A stretch of 64,000 nt of DNA. Source: Ostreococcus mediterraneus. Taxonomy: Eukaryota > Chlorophyta > Mamiellophyceae > Mamiellales > Bathycoccaceae. How positions within the stretch are numbered: position 1 is the stretch's first letter; every line of letters begins with the position of its first letter. Below the pieces are notes generated by a model. That model had not been told where the DNA came from. It saw only the letters and a list, made by a program, of their open reading frames with translations, and did no database searches. Both the position numbers and the translations under genes were made by a program. The stretch spans positions 392,308 through 456,307 of the forward strand of contig WMKK01000017.1 in the NCBI GenBank assembly GCA_012295225.1, in the 5' to 3' direction. Positions 52,293 through 61,915 of this stretch are shown here, piece after piece.

Positions 52293-52979
52293 ATGCGCGT
52301 GACGGCGGCGCTTGGAGGAGCGTACGAGCGAATGCACATGCAACGCGCGACTGTTTTAGCAGCGGCTTCGAGAACGCCTCGTGATCACGATGTGGGCGTG
52401 ATGCCGCGCGCACCGCTCAGCACGAAGCCACACGAGCCGTTATGGGTGTTTGGTTATGGCTCCATCGTTTGGAATGTTGGTTTCGAATACGTTTCGACGC
52501 GAACGCTGTGCGCGAGGGGCTTTCGACGGCGCTTCTACCAAGGCTCGACGGACCATAGAGGGACGGTCGAGTTCCCTGGTCGAACGGTAACGCTAGAACA
52601 CTGCGACGCGCGGGAAGTTGTGTGGGGCGCCGCCTATGAGGTCTCCCCTGAGCATCGCGAGCGAGTGATTGAGTATTTAGAGAGAAGAGAAAAACAATAC
52701 GACGCACGAATAGAGATGGATTTGTTCGATTCAGCGGACGAAGGCGCGGAGCCGGTTATTCGAAATGCCGTAACGTATATTGCGACGCCAAGCGAGTACA
52801 ATCTAAATTGGCTCGGTGACGCGGGTGATTTGGCTGAGCAAATCGCGCGTGCGCGAGGGCCGAGCGGCGAAAATTGTGAGTATCTCTATAATTTGGCCAT
52901 CGCGATGCGCGACATTGGCGTGGAAGACGACCATCTATACAACCTCGAAGCCGCCGTGCGAGCGATTCGAGGAGACTAA
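52293..52979 (+). CDS. ChaC-like gamma-glutamylcyclotransferase
   Basis: Degrades glutathione (or gamma-glutamyl peptides) to 5-oxoproline. The 228-residue protein has LWVFGYGSIVWN (substrate loop), GFRRRFYQGSTDHRGTVEFPGRTVTLE, WGAAYEVSP, and the catalytic Glu in YLERREKQYD, the ChaC signature. The C-terminus NLAIAMRDIGVEDDHLYNLEAAVR also fits. ATG at 52293 is the first in frame; a short Arg/Ala-rich leader of about 50 residues could be a weak targeting sequence. A run of ATTC repeats follows the stop. Confidence 0.92.
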   Translation: MRVTAALGGAYERMHMQRATVLAAASRTPRDHDVGVMPRAPLSTKPHEPLWVFGYGSIVWNVGFEYVSTRTLCARGFRRRFYQGSTDHRGTVEFPGRTVTLEHCDAREVVWGAAYEVSPEHRERVIEYLERREKQYDARIEMDLFDSADEGAEPVIRNAVTYIATPSEYNLNWLGDAGDLAEQIARARGPSGENCEYLYNLAIAMRDIGVEDDHLYNLEAAVRAIRGD

Positions 52980-53052
52980 TAACACTTCATTCATTCATTC
53001 ATTCATTCTGCTTATCTCATCGTGTAATACAATATTTCAACGTGCGTGCGCG

Positions 53053-55254
53053 CTACTTTTTGTTCTGGGCTGCTTTATACATTTCGAGTGTCTCAGTTAT
53101 GAAAACATCCATCCGTCTGCCTTCGTGCCTACCTCCGCAACATTTCGGAACGGAACTGAGTGGGATGTCATGTTTGGCGAGTTGCTTTGCAAGTTTCTTC
53201 GTATCCGAAGGGCCGAAAATGTAGATTTTACTCTTCGTCGTCGGCTGCAAGATGGGCTGTAAAACCGACCACACGAATCGAAACACCATGGGCGTATTCA
53301 CGACATATAACAGATACAAAGAATCCGTATACTTGTGCGTGAGAATACGCACAAGCTCGACCATGAAATTCTTCTTTTCAACCGTGAAAAAGGACATGGC
53401 GAATCCCTCCAAATCGAAAATACAGATTTGCTTGTACACCTTGTGATGGATGTCTTTCGAAAACGGTTGAGACTTGTAATATTCCAACGCCTCCATCATT
53501 TGCATTCGATGACGCATGATGTCGTTGATCCCCATCCTCGCCTTCAACCCAGCCGGGTTTACCTCTGTCGGGCGCTCGCATGTGATTGGATGGCCGTAAG
53601 CGTCGCGGCCGTGCACAAAGACAGGCCAATGCTTGTGCATAGATTCATGCTCGGGCGCCAAGCCGTCGAGCAACTCTGAAATGTTGTTATCGTCGCGCCA
53701 CTGCATCATCATCCGCATTCTCGCCAGCGCAGCCTTGGCGTACTCGTTCGCTTTGGATACTGTCCACGTCTTACCTGGAGGCTTGTTTTGTAACTCTGTA
53801 CGTATCGCCCGGTGAAACAACGAATACGGCATCGACAGAAACGTCGCAAATTCATCCTCGGCAACCATGTCTATAATAAGGTTATACATGTCCACTTCAC
53901 GTCCAACAAGCTCGCGCGACTCGGCTAGCAATCCATTTTTGTCTTTCGCGTCCACGTACGAGCGTTCACTTTTGCTTAAACTAAAAAACGAAGCCGAAGA
54001 GGACCTTGACGCCGAAGAAGCCTCTGACGATTCGTCCGGAGCACTCTTCGAGACCGCCGGCGCGCGCCTGCCAAAGAACGACGATCCAAAGAGTCCTAGA
54101 TGTTTTTTCGGAGAGAGTGGCTCTGGATCAGCGACTTCGGGTGCGGCGTCGGCCGCGGCGAACGACTCGGGTACATCAGCGTTGCCGCTGTCGCCCATGA
54201 CGGTGTCGCTCTGCCTCAGGTACAATCCCCGCTCAAGTATATACCTCAATACCGCTGGCTCGACCGATTCTGGAGGTAATACACTCATAATTTCATCTTC
54301 GTCTGCAAGCGGACTTCTCGACGCGAGATGATGGCGAATCACCGTGGATGACACCGGTTTTTCCTCATCGAGGGGCGCGGTGATATTTCGCGGCAACCAC
54401 TCAATTCGACGTGTACCAACCTTAAGCACGGGAGCAGTGGGCCTCTCCGGGGAGCTCGACTTTTTGAACCCATGTCGCGGGGCGACAATAATAGTATAGT
54501 CGCGCAGCAATTCTTCGCCTCTATGCCACTTGCCAGCTATTAAATCTTCGTACGCATCTTCGCCGACGCATATAGCAAATTCTGTGGCCGCTGGCCGCTC
54601 GAGGCTCAACATCTCCATCAACGCCACAGTCGTCCCTACTCTGCTAGTGATATTATCGTCGTGGGTGCCGTTTTTACGTTGAACTACTTCAGCTGCGCGA
54701 GCTTCACATTTGGAAATCAGTACGCGAGATAGACGTTCCTCGCTCGTCGTTTTCTTCGTTGGACTCGAAGAACGACTATCACGACTGAGTGCGTCTGCTA
54801 TTTCCATCTCAGCACCATCAAAAGCTAAAGTGCACATATCTAGACGTTCGGCATACGATGCCGAACGCCCCGACGTGGGCGTCGTCGCCGTCGTCATCGC
54901 CTCTCTTTTATGCGCGTACGCGTGAGAGAACACTGGGGCGATAACAACTTCACGCGTGTCTTGACGCCTTCGCAACGCACGAACCACCGCGCCGTGTCCA
55001 CCGACATCCGTGGGCGGATCCGCGCTTAACCCGTACACGATCACCAACGACCGTTGCGACGCGCGCGGACTGTCATCAACGCCTTTGTCGCCAACGATAT
55101 CACGAGGGTCCGCAATCGATATCGTCGTAATCGCCGCGCTCGCCGCGCTCGAACTGCGTCGGTCAAATTTAGTCGGCGTCAAACGAACATGGGCATCGTT
55201 CACGGCGCCGTCACCGCCCCCCCCGCCGCCCCCGTCGTCGTCGTCGTCGTCCAT
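53053..55254 (-). CDS. Fusion: NadD/NMNAT-like nucleotidylyltransferase + SEC14 (CRAL-TRIO) domain
   Basis: A 733-residue protein with two unrelated parts. Residues about 69-348 form an adenylyltransferase fold: LVIVYGLSADPPTDVGGH (the nucleotide-binding start; the usual first His of HxGH is replaced in DPPTDVGGH), VVIAPVFSHAYAHK, YAERLDMCTLAF, FAICVGEDAYEDL, and the C-terminal SSTVIR signature (302-307), followed by SVEPAVLRYILERGLY as in NadD. After a Ser-rich linker, residues about 456-521 are a CRAL-TRIO N-region (ANEYAKAALARMRMMMQWR) and about 538-712 a SEC14 lipid-binding domain (WPVFVHGRDAYGHPI, QICIFDLEGF, LYLLYVVNTPMVFRFVWSVLQPIL, KIYIFG). The ATG at 55254 is first in frame; a GTG at 55326 is open. 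Both parts lie in one uninterrupted frame with no stop or shift. Confidence 0.85.
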   Translation of the reverse strand: MDDDDDDGGGGGGGDGAVNDAHVRLTPTKFDRRSSSAASAAITTISIADPRDIVGDKGVDDSPRASQRSLVIVYGLSADPPTDVGGHGAVVRALRRRQDTREVVIAPVFSHAYAHKREAMTTATTPTSGRSASYAERLDMCTLAFDGAEMEIADALSRDSRSSSPTKKTTSEERLSRVLISKCEARAAEVVQRKNGTHDDNITSRVGTTVALMEMLSLERPAATEFAICVGEDAYEDLIAGKWHRGEELLRDYTIIVAPRHGFKKSSSPERPTAPVLKVGTRRIEWLPRNITAPLDEEKPVSSTVIRHHLASRSPLADEDEIMSVLPPESVEPAVLRYILERGLYLRQSDTVMGDSGNADVPESFAAADAAPEVADPEPLSPKKHLGLFGSSFFGRRAPAVSKSAPDESSEASSASRSSSASFFSLSKSERSYVDAKDKNGLLAESRELVGREVDMYNLIIDMVAEDEFATFLSMPYSLFHRAIRTELQNKPPGKTWTVSKANEYAKAALARMRMMMQWRDDNNISELLDGLAPEHESMHKHWPVFVHGRDAYGHPITCERPTEVNPAGLKARMGINDIMRHRMQMMEALEYYKSQPFSKDIHHKVYKQICIFDLEGFAMSFFTVEKKNFMVELVRILTHKYTDSLYLLYVVNTPMVFRFVWSVLQPILQPTTKSKIYIFGPSDTKKLAKQLAKHDIPLSSVPKCCGGRHEGRRMDVFITETLEMYKAAQNKK

Positions 55255-55415
55255 CACGAGTGCGTCGTGACGAGCGTGCGGATGACGCAAACAATGACGC
55301 CACACCACTCGCGCGCACCCATCCACTGAACCTCACCAACGTTGGTTGGTGACTTTACGTCATTGTTTGGCGATTGATATCCCCATAGCGGCGTGGCGAC
55401 GTACCATCGACGACG

Positions 55416-56315
55416 ATGAGCGCGACGGCGTCGTCGACGACGCGCGTGGTGTCGTTCAACACGCTCGCGCAGGTGTATTGCCAATCGAAGTATTTCCCTT
55501 GGGCGCCCAAGGCGGTGACGAGTTGGAAGAATCGTTTCACGGCGTTGTGTGACTATTTAGATGCGACGAAGTTTGACATTGCCGCGTTACAAGAAGTGGA
55601 TAATTTCAGCACGCAGTGGTTACCGTACGCCAAGAAGAATAAATACGGTTCGCATTACGTGCAGCGCACGCAAGCGACGAATGCGAAAAAGGATGGGAGC
55701 TGCGTGCTTTGGCGAGACGCCGCGTACGAGCTGGTTTCGACGCGAGCGCTCGAGTACAACGCGCTCGCGGATGCAATTCCAGTCAGCGAGGACGCCGAAG
55801 GCGCGGAAGGCACGGAAGCAGACCCCGCGAAGCGGTACATTCGGGATTGTGTTGCCAACCTGACGCTTCTGAGACAAAAGAGTGATGGCGCCGAAGTGCT
55901 CGTGGCGTGCACGCATATTTACTGGGACCCGGCGTGTGCCGATGTCAAACTCGCGCAAACGAAAATGTTATTAGAAGTAGCCGAACAGTTTCGTGCGGAA
56001 AGACAAGAGTTGACCAAGAAAAAGGTACACTTTATCTGTGCTGGGGACTTCAACTCGATGCCGACGTCGGAAGTCTATCAAGCGCTCGCCAGGAATTTGC
56101 GCTCGGTTTCGCAAGGGTGTGAACCAGCGTATACCAATGTCACACCTTCATTCACGGAGTGCATTGATTACATTTTTGTCTCCTCCGATGTGAACGTCGT
56201 GAACGTTCAAGAGCAACCGAGCCGCGATTCGCTAGGCGAAGGCTTACCCAACGCGTCGCACCCGAGCGACCACCTCCCTGTTATTGCGGACATTCAATTC
56301 ATGAGTGCCCCATAG
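55416..56315 (+). CDS. CCR4/nocturnin-like endonuclease-exonuclease-phosphatase protein
   Basis: A 299-residue single-domain EEP enzyme. Motifs: VVSFNTLAQVYC, IAALQEVDNF (catalytic Glu), CVLWRDAAYELV, VLVACTHIYWDP, ICAGDFNSMPTSEVYQAL (Asp/Asn pair) and the C-terminal SHPSDHLPVIADIQF with the catalytic Asp-His. The fold and motif spelling fit the CCR4 deadenylase/angel/nocturnin group. It lacks the leucine-rich repeats of CCR4 itself. Substrate (poly(A) or nucleotide) is not decidable from sequence. It is divergent from the NadD-SEC14 gene, with 161 bp between the ATGs. Confidence 0.88.
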   Translation: MSATASSTTRVVSFNTLAQVYCQSKYFPWAPKAVTSWKNRFTALCDYLDATKFDIAALQEVDNFSTQWLPYAKKNKYGSHYVQRTQATNAKKDGSCVLWRDAAYELVSTRALEYNALADAIPVSEDAEGAEGTEADPAKRYIRDCVANLTLLRQKSDGAEVLVACTHIYWDPACADVKLAQTKMLLEVAEQFRAERQELTKKKVHFICAGDFNSMPTSEVYQALARNLRSVSQGCEPAYTNVTPSFTECIDYIFVSSDVNVVNVQEQPSRDSLGEGLPNASHPSDHLPVIADIQFMSAP

Positions 56316-56441
56316 TGTGTATCATGTGCCGTTGTAGAGTAGAATCCATGTATTTCTGATAGCGCCGATGTGTTTCGTGTTCTCGCGGTTGACAGCGACT
56401 GCGACAGTTACTCACCGCACTCTGTGCCTCGCACCATACGC

Positions 56442-57659
56442 ATGGGCACACTCGCGCGCGCGTTCAACGCGTTCAATGCGGTCAGCGTCTCGGATTTACG
56501 CACCCTCGCGCGCGCGCGCGTGCCCAAGTTTGCGTACGACTATCTCGCGGGCGGCGCAGATGACGAGGTATCGCTCAGACGTCCTGGTTTTGATGCGTAC
56601 GAGTTCCATCCCATGACGTGCCGAGGCGTGCACGAGGTGAGCACGCGGACGACGTTTTTAGGACACAAAAATGTGGAGTGTATTTTTGGGGCACCCACGG
56701 CTGGACACGCGCTGTGGGCGCCACGTGAAGGTGAGACTGCCACGGCGCGCGCGTGCGCCGAGACGTCATCGGCGTCGCGCGTGTTCGCGTTGAGCACTCT
56801 TGGGACGAGATCTCCTCGTGAGATTTCGCAGCACGTCCCCGAACTCAAGCACAAAATGTTTCAAGTGTACGTGTGGAAAGACCGCGAGTTGATGCGAGAC
56901 GTACTCGCACACGCAAAGGCGGCTGGATTTACCTCGATAGCGTTGACAACGGATTTAACGTGGTTTGGCAATCGCGAACGCGACTTGAGAAATGGATTTT
57001 CCATTCCACCCGTGCACTCGCTGCAGACGACTTTGGCGGCAGCTGCGCGTCCGCGGTGGACGTATGATTTTTTAACGTCGCCGAAAATTGAGTATGCGAT
57101 GATTCGCGAGTTGCGAGGAGGAGGCGCTTCGCCGCGAGCCATTGCGGATTTCGCCACCGACGCGTTTGATGCGACGTTTTCATGGAAAGATGCCGAATGG
57201 TTTCGCACGCAGTGGGACGGACCGATAGCCATGAAAGGAATTCTTCGCCCCGATGACGCGCGACGCGCGCTCGATACTGGCTACGACGCGGTGTGGGTGA
57301 CTTCGCACGGCGCCAGACAATTGGATACGGCTGTACCACCCATCGATGTGTTGAGTTCGATTCGGAAAGCCGTAGGCGAAGACGCGCAAGTCATTTATGA
57401 CGGCGGTGTGATGCGAGGCACGGATGTGGTGAAAGCTATCGCGCTCGGCGCTAATGCTGTGGGTGTTGGAAAGGCGTATCTGTACGGTTTAGCCGCGACT
57501 GGCGACGCCGAGGGCGTCAAAATGTGTTTTGATTTGTTAACCGCCGAGACCCATCGAGCGATGGGTCTGCTCGGCGTGTCTAGCGTTCGCGAACTTCGCG
57601 ACTTTGGTTTAGATTTAGTTCGGTCCCGGCGTCGTCATTCGGCATCGTCGGACATTTGA
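56442..57659 (+). CDS. FMN-dependent alpha-hydroxyacid dehydrogenase, LldD-like
   Basis: An FMN barrel oxidising L-lactate or a related hydroxyacid, 405 residues. Key residues: Tyr32/Tyr34 in FAYDYLAGGADDE, Tyr143 in MFQVYVWKD, Asp171, Lys265 in IAMKGIL, and the base His289 plus Arg292 in TSHGARQLD. SWKDAEWFRTQWDGP and RPRWTYDF match bacterial LldD lactate dehydrogenase better than plant glycolate oxidase. There is no clear C-terminal SKL-type peroxisome signal (ends SASSDI); the short Arg/Ala N-terminus could be mitochondrial. ATG 56442 is the first in frame; a GTG at 56370 is open. Confidence 0.9.
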   Translation: MGTLARAFNAFNAVSVSDLRTLARARVPKFAYDYLAGGADDEVSLRRPGFDAYEFHPMTCRGVHEVSTRTTFLGHKNVECIFGAPTAGHALWAPREGETATARACAETSSASRVFALSTLGTRSPREISQHVPELKHKMFQVYVWKDRELMRDVLAHAKAAGFTSIALTTDLTWFGNRERDLRNGFSIPPVHSLQTTLAAAARPRWTYDFLTSPKIEYAMIRELRGGGASPRAIADFATDAFDATFSWKDAEWFRTQWDGPIAMKGILRPDDARRALDTGYDAVWVTSHGARQLDTAVPPIDVLSSIRKAVGEDAQVIYDGGVMRGTDVVKAIALGANAVGVGKAYLYGLAATGDAEGVKMCFDLLTAETHRAMGLLGVSSVRELRDFGLDLVRSRRRHSASSDI

Positions 57660-57779
57660 TGCGAAAGAAAAATCGTCGCGGGTCGCGTATAGAAATGATG
57701 TTTTTCGCGCGCTGCGCCGCGTACGTAGTGGAGTGTCAGGAGGGAGAATGTAGTACTACTGTATAACGAATCTAGGTAG

Positions 57780-58583
57780 TTACTTGCCATCCACCGGAGC
57801 GATGACGGAATCGTCGAACACGGGCAAGTCTGGCAATCGAATCGTCGGCACGGGAACATCCGAGGCGTCTTCGGGAAGCTCGTATGGCGCCGTCTCGGCG
57901 CACATGTCGACAAACATCTTGTGCCATCGCGTATCGGCGGTGATTTCCGGATGGAACGAAGTGGCTAGTAATTTACCTTGACGAACGGCCACGATAACTT
58001 CTTTCACGTCTTCGTGCGCGGTGCCGATTAACTTGGCGCGCTTTTCCGCGGGAAGGGTATATTTCGCGAGCACCTCGACGCCTGGGCCGCTCTCCATGAT
58101 GGCGGGCGCGCGAATAAAAACCGCACGAAACGGTGACGCGTCGCCATTGCCCTCGGCGGCCCCAGCAATCCAGGGAATGTGCGTCTCGAAGGAATCTATT
58201 TGCGAACCAAAGAAATTTCTATTGACGCTGACATCCAACCCACCGAGGAGTTCTTGCCCGCCCTGCTTTTCACCACCCTGCAGGCGTTCAGCCAAAAAGA
58301 TGAGCCCCGCGCACGTGCCCCACACGCACCGTCCCGAGTTTTGAAATTCGCGAAGCGGATCAAATAAATCAAATCTACGCGCAATGTTTGCCATCGTCGT
58401 CGACTCACCGCCTGGAATGATCAATCCTCTGCACTTCCCGAGGTGCGACGCTTTACGCACCTCCACCGCGCGCGCGCGTGGATGACACTTCTTCACCAAC
58501 GCCGCGTGTTCGCGATAGCTTCCTTGTAACGCCAGGACACCGATGATGATTTCATCATCACACCCGTTGTCGTTCGTCGCCAT
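57780..58583 (-). CDS. PDX2: Pyridoxal 5'-phosphate synthase glutaminase subunit (PDX2/PdxT)
   Basis: The glutaminase that feeds ammonia to PDX1 in vitamin B6 synthesis, in the cytosol. The class I glutamine amidotransferase triad is present: Cys91 in WGTCAGLI, and His211 and Glu213 in TSFHPEIT. IGVLALQGSYREHAALV, LIIPGGESTTM, LGGLDVSVNRNFFGSQIDSFE and FIRAPAI are family signatures. 267 residues, slightly longer than bacterial PdxT through a C-terminal Pro/Asp tail. Confidence 0.97.
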   Translation of the reverse strand: MATNDNGCDDEIIIGVLALQGSYREHAALVKKCHPRARAVEVRKASHLGKCRGLIIPGGESTTMANIARRFDLFDPLREFQNSGRCVWGTCAGLIFLAERLQGGEKQGGQELLGGLDVSVNRNFFGSQIDSFETHIPWIAGAAEGNGDASPFRAVFIRAPAIMESGPGVEVLAKYTLPAEKRAKLIGTAHEDVKEVIVAVRQGKLLATSFHPEITADTRWHKMFVDMCAETAPYELPEDASDVPVPTIRLPDLPVFDDSVIAPVDGK

Positions 58584-58809
58584 GTTTCACCACCACGACG
58601 AGGTCGTCGTCGTCGTCCTCCTCGTCCTCGTCGTCGCGTTGTGTCGTCACCGGCGGCGAGGCGATGACGTCGCATCTGTGTCGGTGTGTGTATGTACCCC
58701 ATGTGTGAGATCGCCGAGTCGGGGGGTACACACACACACCTCGACGCACGCGCGGTGGCGTCGCAACACCAAACGCGCACGCCACGGCGTGGACGTTGAA
58801 CCGGGCGCG

Positions 58810-60282
58810 ATGGGTGACGACGCCGCCGCCGCCGCACGCGAAGGCGAAGGCGAAGGCGACGATGACATCGAGGACGTCGACGATGTGCGACGGGATGCAC
58901 CAGCGACGACGACGACGACGGGAACCAACGCCGCGGCTGATGACGATGATGATGGTGTTGACGACGACGACGACGATCGAGCGGTGAACGCGTCGAAAGC
59001 GCGCGTGATGTCGAGGAGCGAAATGCTCGAACGACTCACGCGAGAATTAGAGGAGACGGAGACGCTGATTGGTAGACACGAGAGCCATGGGAAGGCGCGA
59101 GGAGGTGGAGCGAAGGTGACGACGAGCGAGAGCGGCGCGTGGTCGTACGGGACAGAGACGTCAAAAGGACGGCACCATAGCGACGGCAGAGAGATGTTTG
59201 CGTCGGTGAAGACGGGGGCGACGGCGATACCTTCTTCATCGTCGATGAAGGCGCCGTTAATCATGAAGACGGCGACGGGTGTGTCGTCGACGCGGATAAA
59301 AATGCGCGGCGTTCTCGTCGTCGCCGCGTGCGCGTGCGTGGCGTTTCTGTCGCTCAGTGCGGAGAACTCTGGTCAACGTGCGCGAAGAATGATTCATCAG
59401 TCTTCGTTGTCCGCGATGGCGTGCGAGGAGGCATTCGCGCCGGCGCGCGTCGGGACGTGGCCGGGAATATCGCAGCAAGTCACGAACATCGTCGCGGCGA
59501 CGGACCACGTGTACATTCTAGGCGTAGAGGATTGCTTTAGCGAAAACGTAACGATGCGCGTGCCCTCGCAGTGGGCTGGGAAAGCCACGTGCGTCAATGG
59601 TAAGGTGCTCGACAAGTGTACTTCGGATCACACCGGAGTATACTTTTCTTCGCATTACACGCGAGTGAGCGTGTCGCATGGGATGATAATTAAAGCCGCA
59701 AAAGAGGCTGGGCACAAGCACGTCACCGTCATGGAAGCCGATGCGACGTTTGACACGAACGAAGAATTACAAGCTCAGACAGTCACGGATGCTACGCATC
59801 TCATTTCTGGTCCCACGACTGCGCAATTGGGGCGGATCAAGCTCGGAGCGGCGAGCGAAAGCCATTGGAACATTATTCGCCTGGGATTCCGTCCGCACCT
59901 GTTCGAGCAGTACGAAGTTCGCAAGGCGGCGAATGGTGGTGGGTACGTCGAAGTCACGACTGGACTTTTGTCCGACGCGCGATGCCCCGAACAATGCAAA
60001 TGCACGGAGATTCGTAAGGATGGACAGTTGTGCATGCTTTCGAGCTCGGGCTGCGATTTGCGCTCGAGCGAAATGTACATCGCGAGCGAACGAGCGTACG
60101 ACGAACTCCTCGGGTCTCTGTTCGATGGCACTGATGAGACCATCATCGACCATTTCGTGCTGCAGAACATTGAGCACTCGTGGGTGATGCATCCGTCGAG
60201 AACGGTGCAAAAGGATTTGGACATTCCGGTGTCGTTACAAAAAGCCGTTCAATCAATGTTTGAAGAACGCTGTTTGATCTGA
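58810..60282 (+). CDS. Type II membrane protein with GT25-like glycosyltransferase core
   Basis: A 490-residue protein. Residues 1-180 are acidic, low-complexity and cytosolic-looking. One membrane segment (MRGVLVVAACACVAFLSLSA) follows, then a Cys-containing luminal domain: the type II Golgi layout. In the luminal part, SVSHGMIIKAAKEAGHKHVTVMEADATF resembles the SH-x-WxxxxxxxGxxxxLILEDDAxF region of GT25-type transferases, with EAD in the place of the metal-binding EDD. Paired cysteines (CPEQCKC, CMLSSSGC) suggest disulfides. The family call is tentative; it may be a lineage-specific transferase. Start chosen at the ATG of MGDDAAAAAREG; the frame is open upstream. Confidence 0.5.
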   Translation: MGDDAAAAAREGEGEGDDDIEDVDDVRRDAPATTTTTGTNAAADDDDDGVDDDDDDRAVNASKARVMSRSEMLERLTRELEETETLIGRHESHGKARGGGAKVTTSESGAWSYGTETSKGRHHSDGREMFASVKTGATAIPSSSSMKAPLIMKTATGVSSTRIKMRGVLVVAACACVAFLSLSAENSGQRARRMIHQSSLSAMACEEAFAPARVGTWPGISQQVTNIVAATDHVYILGVEDCFSENVTMRVPSQWAGKATCVNGKVLDKCTSDHTGVYFSSHYTRVSVSHGMIIKAAKEAGHKHVTVMEADATFDTNEELQAQTVTDATHLISGPTTAQLGRIKLGAASESHWNIIRLGFRPHLFEQYEVRKAANGGGYVEVTTGLLSDARCPEQCKCTEIRKDGQLCMLSSSGCDLRSSEMYIASERAYDELLGSLFDGTDETIIDHFVLQNIEHSWVMHPSRTVQKDLDIPVSLQKAVQSMFEERCLI

Positions 60283-60340
60283 TTAGCTAGTCACCATTAT
60301 TATGGCGTCGTTCATTTGTAGTACATGTTGGCGCGGCATT

Positions 60341-61807
60341 CTATGTTTTACTCGCTTCGTCTACGTCGCTTTCGTCGAATTGTACGTCTATCAAATCTTC
60401 TTGAAACGCTCCGTAAAACTGGCCCGAAATGAATTCATTGAACCAGTTCCGACTCGCACCCGTTTGTGTGCGAGTCGTCGTCGATCCCGGGAATGGCTTT
60501 GATTTGGGGATTGTGCGTCGACGTGAACTCTCTCGCGGTTTGCGCGCGTCGGAAGCATTCGCAAACAACTCGTCGTCGTCGTCGTCGTCGTTGTCGCCAG
60601 CGGCGGCGTTTTGACGCCCGCTCGCTCCGTCACTCTCAGTCTCCAACCATTCGTCAAAACTCACGGACGGCGGTGATCCTCCCGTTGGATCGATATCGAT
60701 GATTTGCACAAGTTCCAGGGACCGCTGACGTTTCGTGGACGCGGCGCGTCTAGGTCCAAAGTCAACCGGCGCGACAACCTCGTCCATGTCGTCGTCGTCG
60801 TCGCCCAAACTCAAATTGAACGCTTTTCTGAATTCATCAATTGTTTCGCCACCCCATGCGCGAACCTCTTCGGTGACGTCCAATGCGGTGCGAAACGCTT
60901 CGTTTTGTTTTGCGCTCGCAAAGGTTTCGTTCAACACTTCTGCGCCTCGTTCAAAAGGTGCCACTGGGTCAAAGGCGAAATCCGCGTCGGCAAACGCTCC
61001 GTCGTCCTCCTCGCCGTAGTCTTCAACACGTCGTTTACGTTCCCTCGCTCGCGCTCGACGACGCTCATCGAAATCTTCTCGCCGCCGTCGCCCTCGAGAA
61101 CTAGAATCCGTGGCGTAATCATACATTCCAGGCTGCTTCTCCGACCGTCCGTCGCGGCTGCGCGGCGTTGAATTATCGCCACCCAACGCCACAGCAAGCA
61201 GCAACACCGCGCCGATGACGACGACGGCGTAAATCAATCGCGTCGCGCTCAAGAGCGCAAACATTCCCCAAAACGCTACAACTAGTGACTGTATAATGTA
61301 CATTGGTACCGCCGACGGTAAAGCCGCATCGAGCGCGCGCGTCAGAGCTGAGGACACCGATTGTAGCGCCTTCAGCGCGTATCCGACCACGCTCGTCGTC
61401 GCTTCGTATCCGCCACGGCGCTGACGGCGCTGACGGCGCTGACGCCGACGACCTTCATCATTATAGTCTGTGAAAAAGTCATCCTCGTCCTCGTCCTCGT
61501 CCTCATCGTTTACGAAGAAGAACTCGCCCGACGCCCGCGCGTCGTCTCGTCGCGCGGCGGCTCGCCAATCGTCTTCAAACCCGCTTCCATCGTCGTCCCA
61601 CCCTGAAACCTGCGACCGCGCCCGTGCGTGCGCGCGCACGTCATCGACCCTCGTTCGCCACGCGTCGTCCCGACGTCGTCTCAATGCGCCGTTGTGACGC
61701 CGCATCACCATCGACGATGCTGACGCTGACGTCGACGCGCGCGGCATGCGTCGCCCATCATGGACGACGATGACGTGACGACTGTGCGCGCACATCATCG
61801 GTCCCAT
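60341..61807 (-). CDS. Unknown membrane protein, possibly plastid
   Basis: I do not recognise this 488-residue protein. After a basic Arg-rich leader (MGPMMCAHSRHVIVVHDGRRMPRAS) come an acidic stretch (NDEDEDEDEDDFFTDYND), an Arg/Gln block coded by short repeats (RRRQRRQRRQRRGG, about 61415-61450), and a hydrophobic hairpin of two spans (MYIIQSLVVAFWGMFALLSATRLIYAVVVIGAVLLLAVALGG). The C-terminal half is charged, with helical ERGAEVLNETFASAKQNEAFRTALDVTEEV in outline and a conserved-looking SVSFDEWLETESD and NWFNEFISGQFYG end. The stop is 58 bp from that of the GT25-like gene. No function can be given. Confidence 0.65.
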   Translation of the reverse strand: MGPMMCAHSRHVIVVHDGRRMPRASTSASASSMVMRRHNGALRRRRDDAWRTRVDDVRAHARARSQVSGWDDDGSGFEDDWRAAARRDDARASGEFFFVNDEDEDEDEDDFFTDYNDEGRRRQRRQRRQRRGGYEATTSVVGYALKALQSVSSALTRALDAALPSAVPMYIIQSLVVAFWGMFALLSATRLIYAVVVIGAVLLLAVALGGDNSTPRSRDGRSEKQPGMYDYATDSSSRGRRRREDFDERRRARARERKRRVEDYGEEDDGAFADADFAFDPVAPFERGAEVLNETFASAKQNEAFRTALDVTEEVRAWGGETIDEFRKAFNLSLGDDDDDMDEVVAPVDFGPRRAASTKRQRSLELVQIIDIDPTGGSPPSVSFDEWLETESDGASGRQNAAAGDNDDDDDDELFANASDARKPRESSRRRTIPKSKPFPGSTTTRTQTGASRNWFNEFISGQFYGAFQEDLIDVQFDESDVDEASKT

Positions 61808-61915
61808 GGAACGCGCGCGCGCGCCGCCTACGCCTTGCCTCTCAACGGCGTGTAACACGCGTCGAACACTGGCGCACGTCTTTACAAAACGCCACACATT
61901 GCGCCGCCGCACGGT

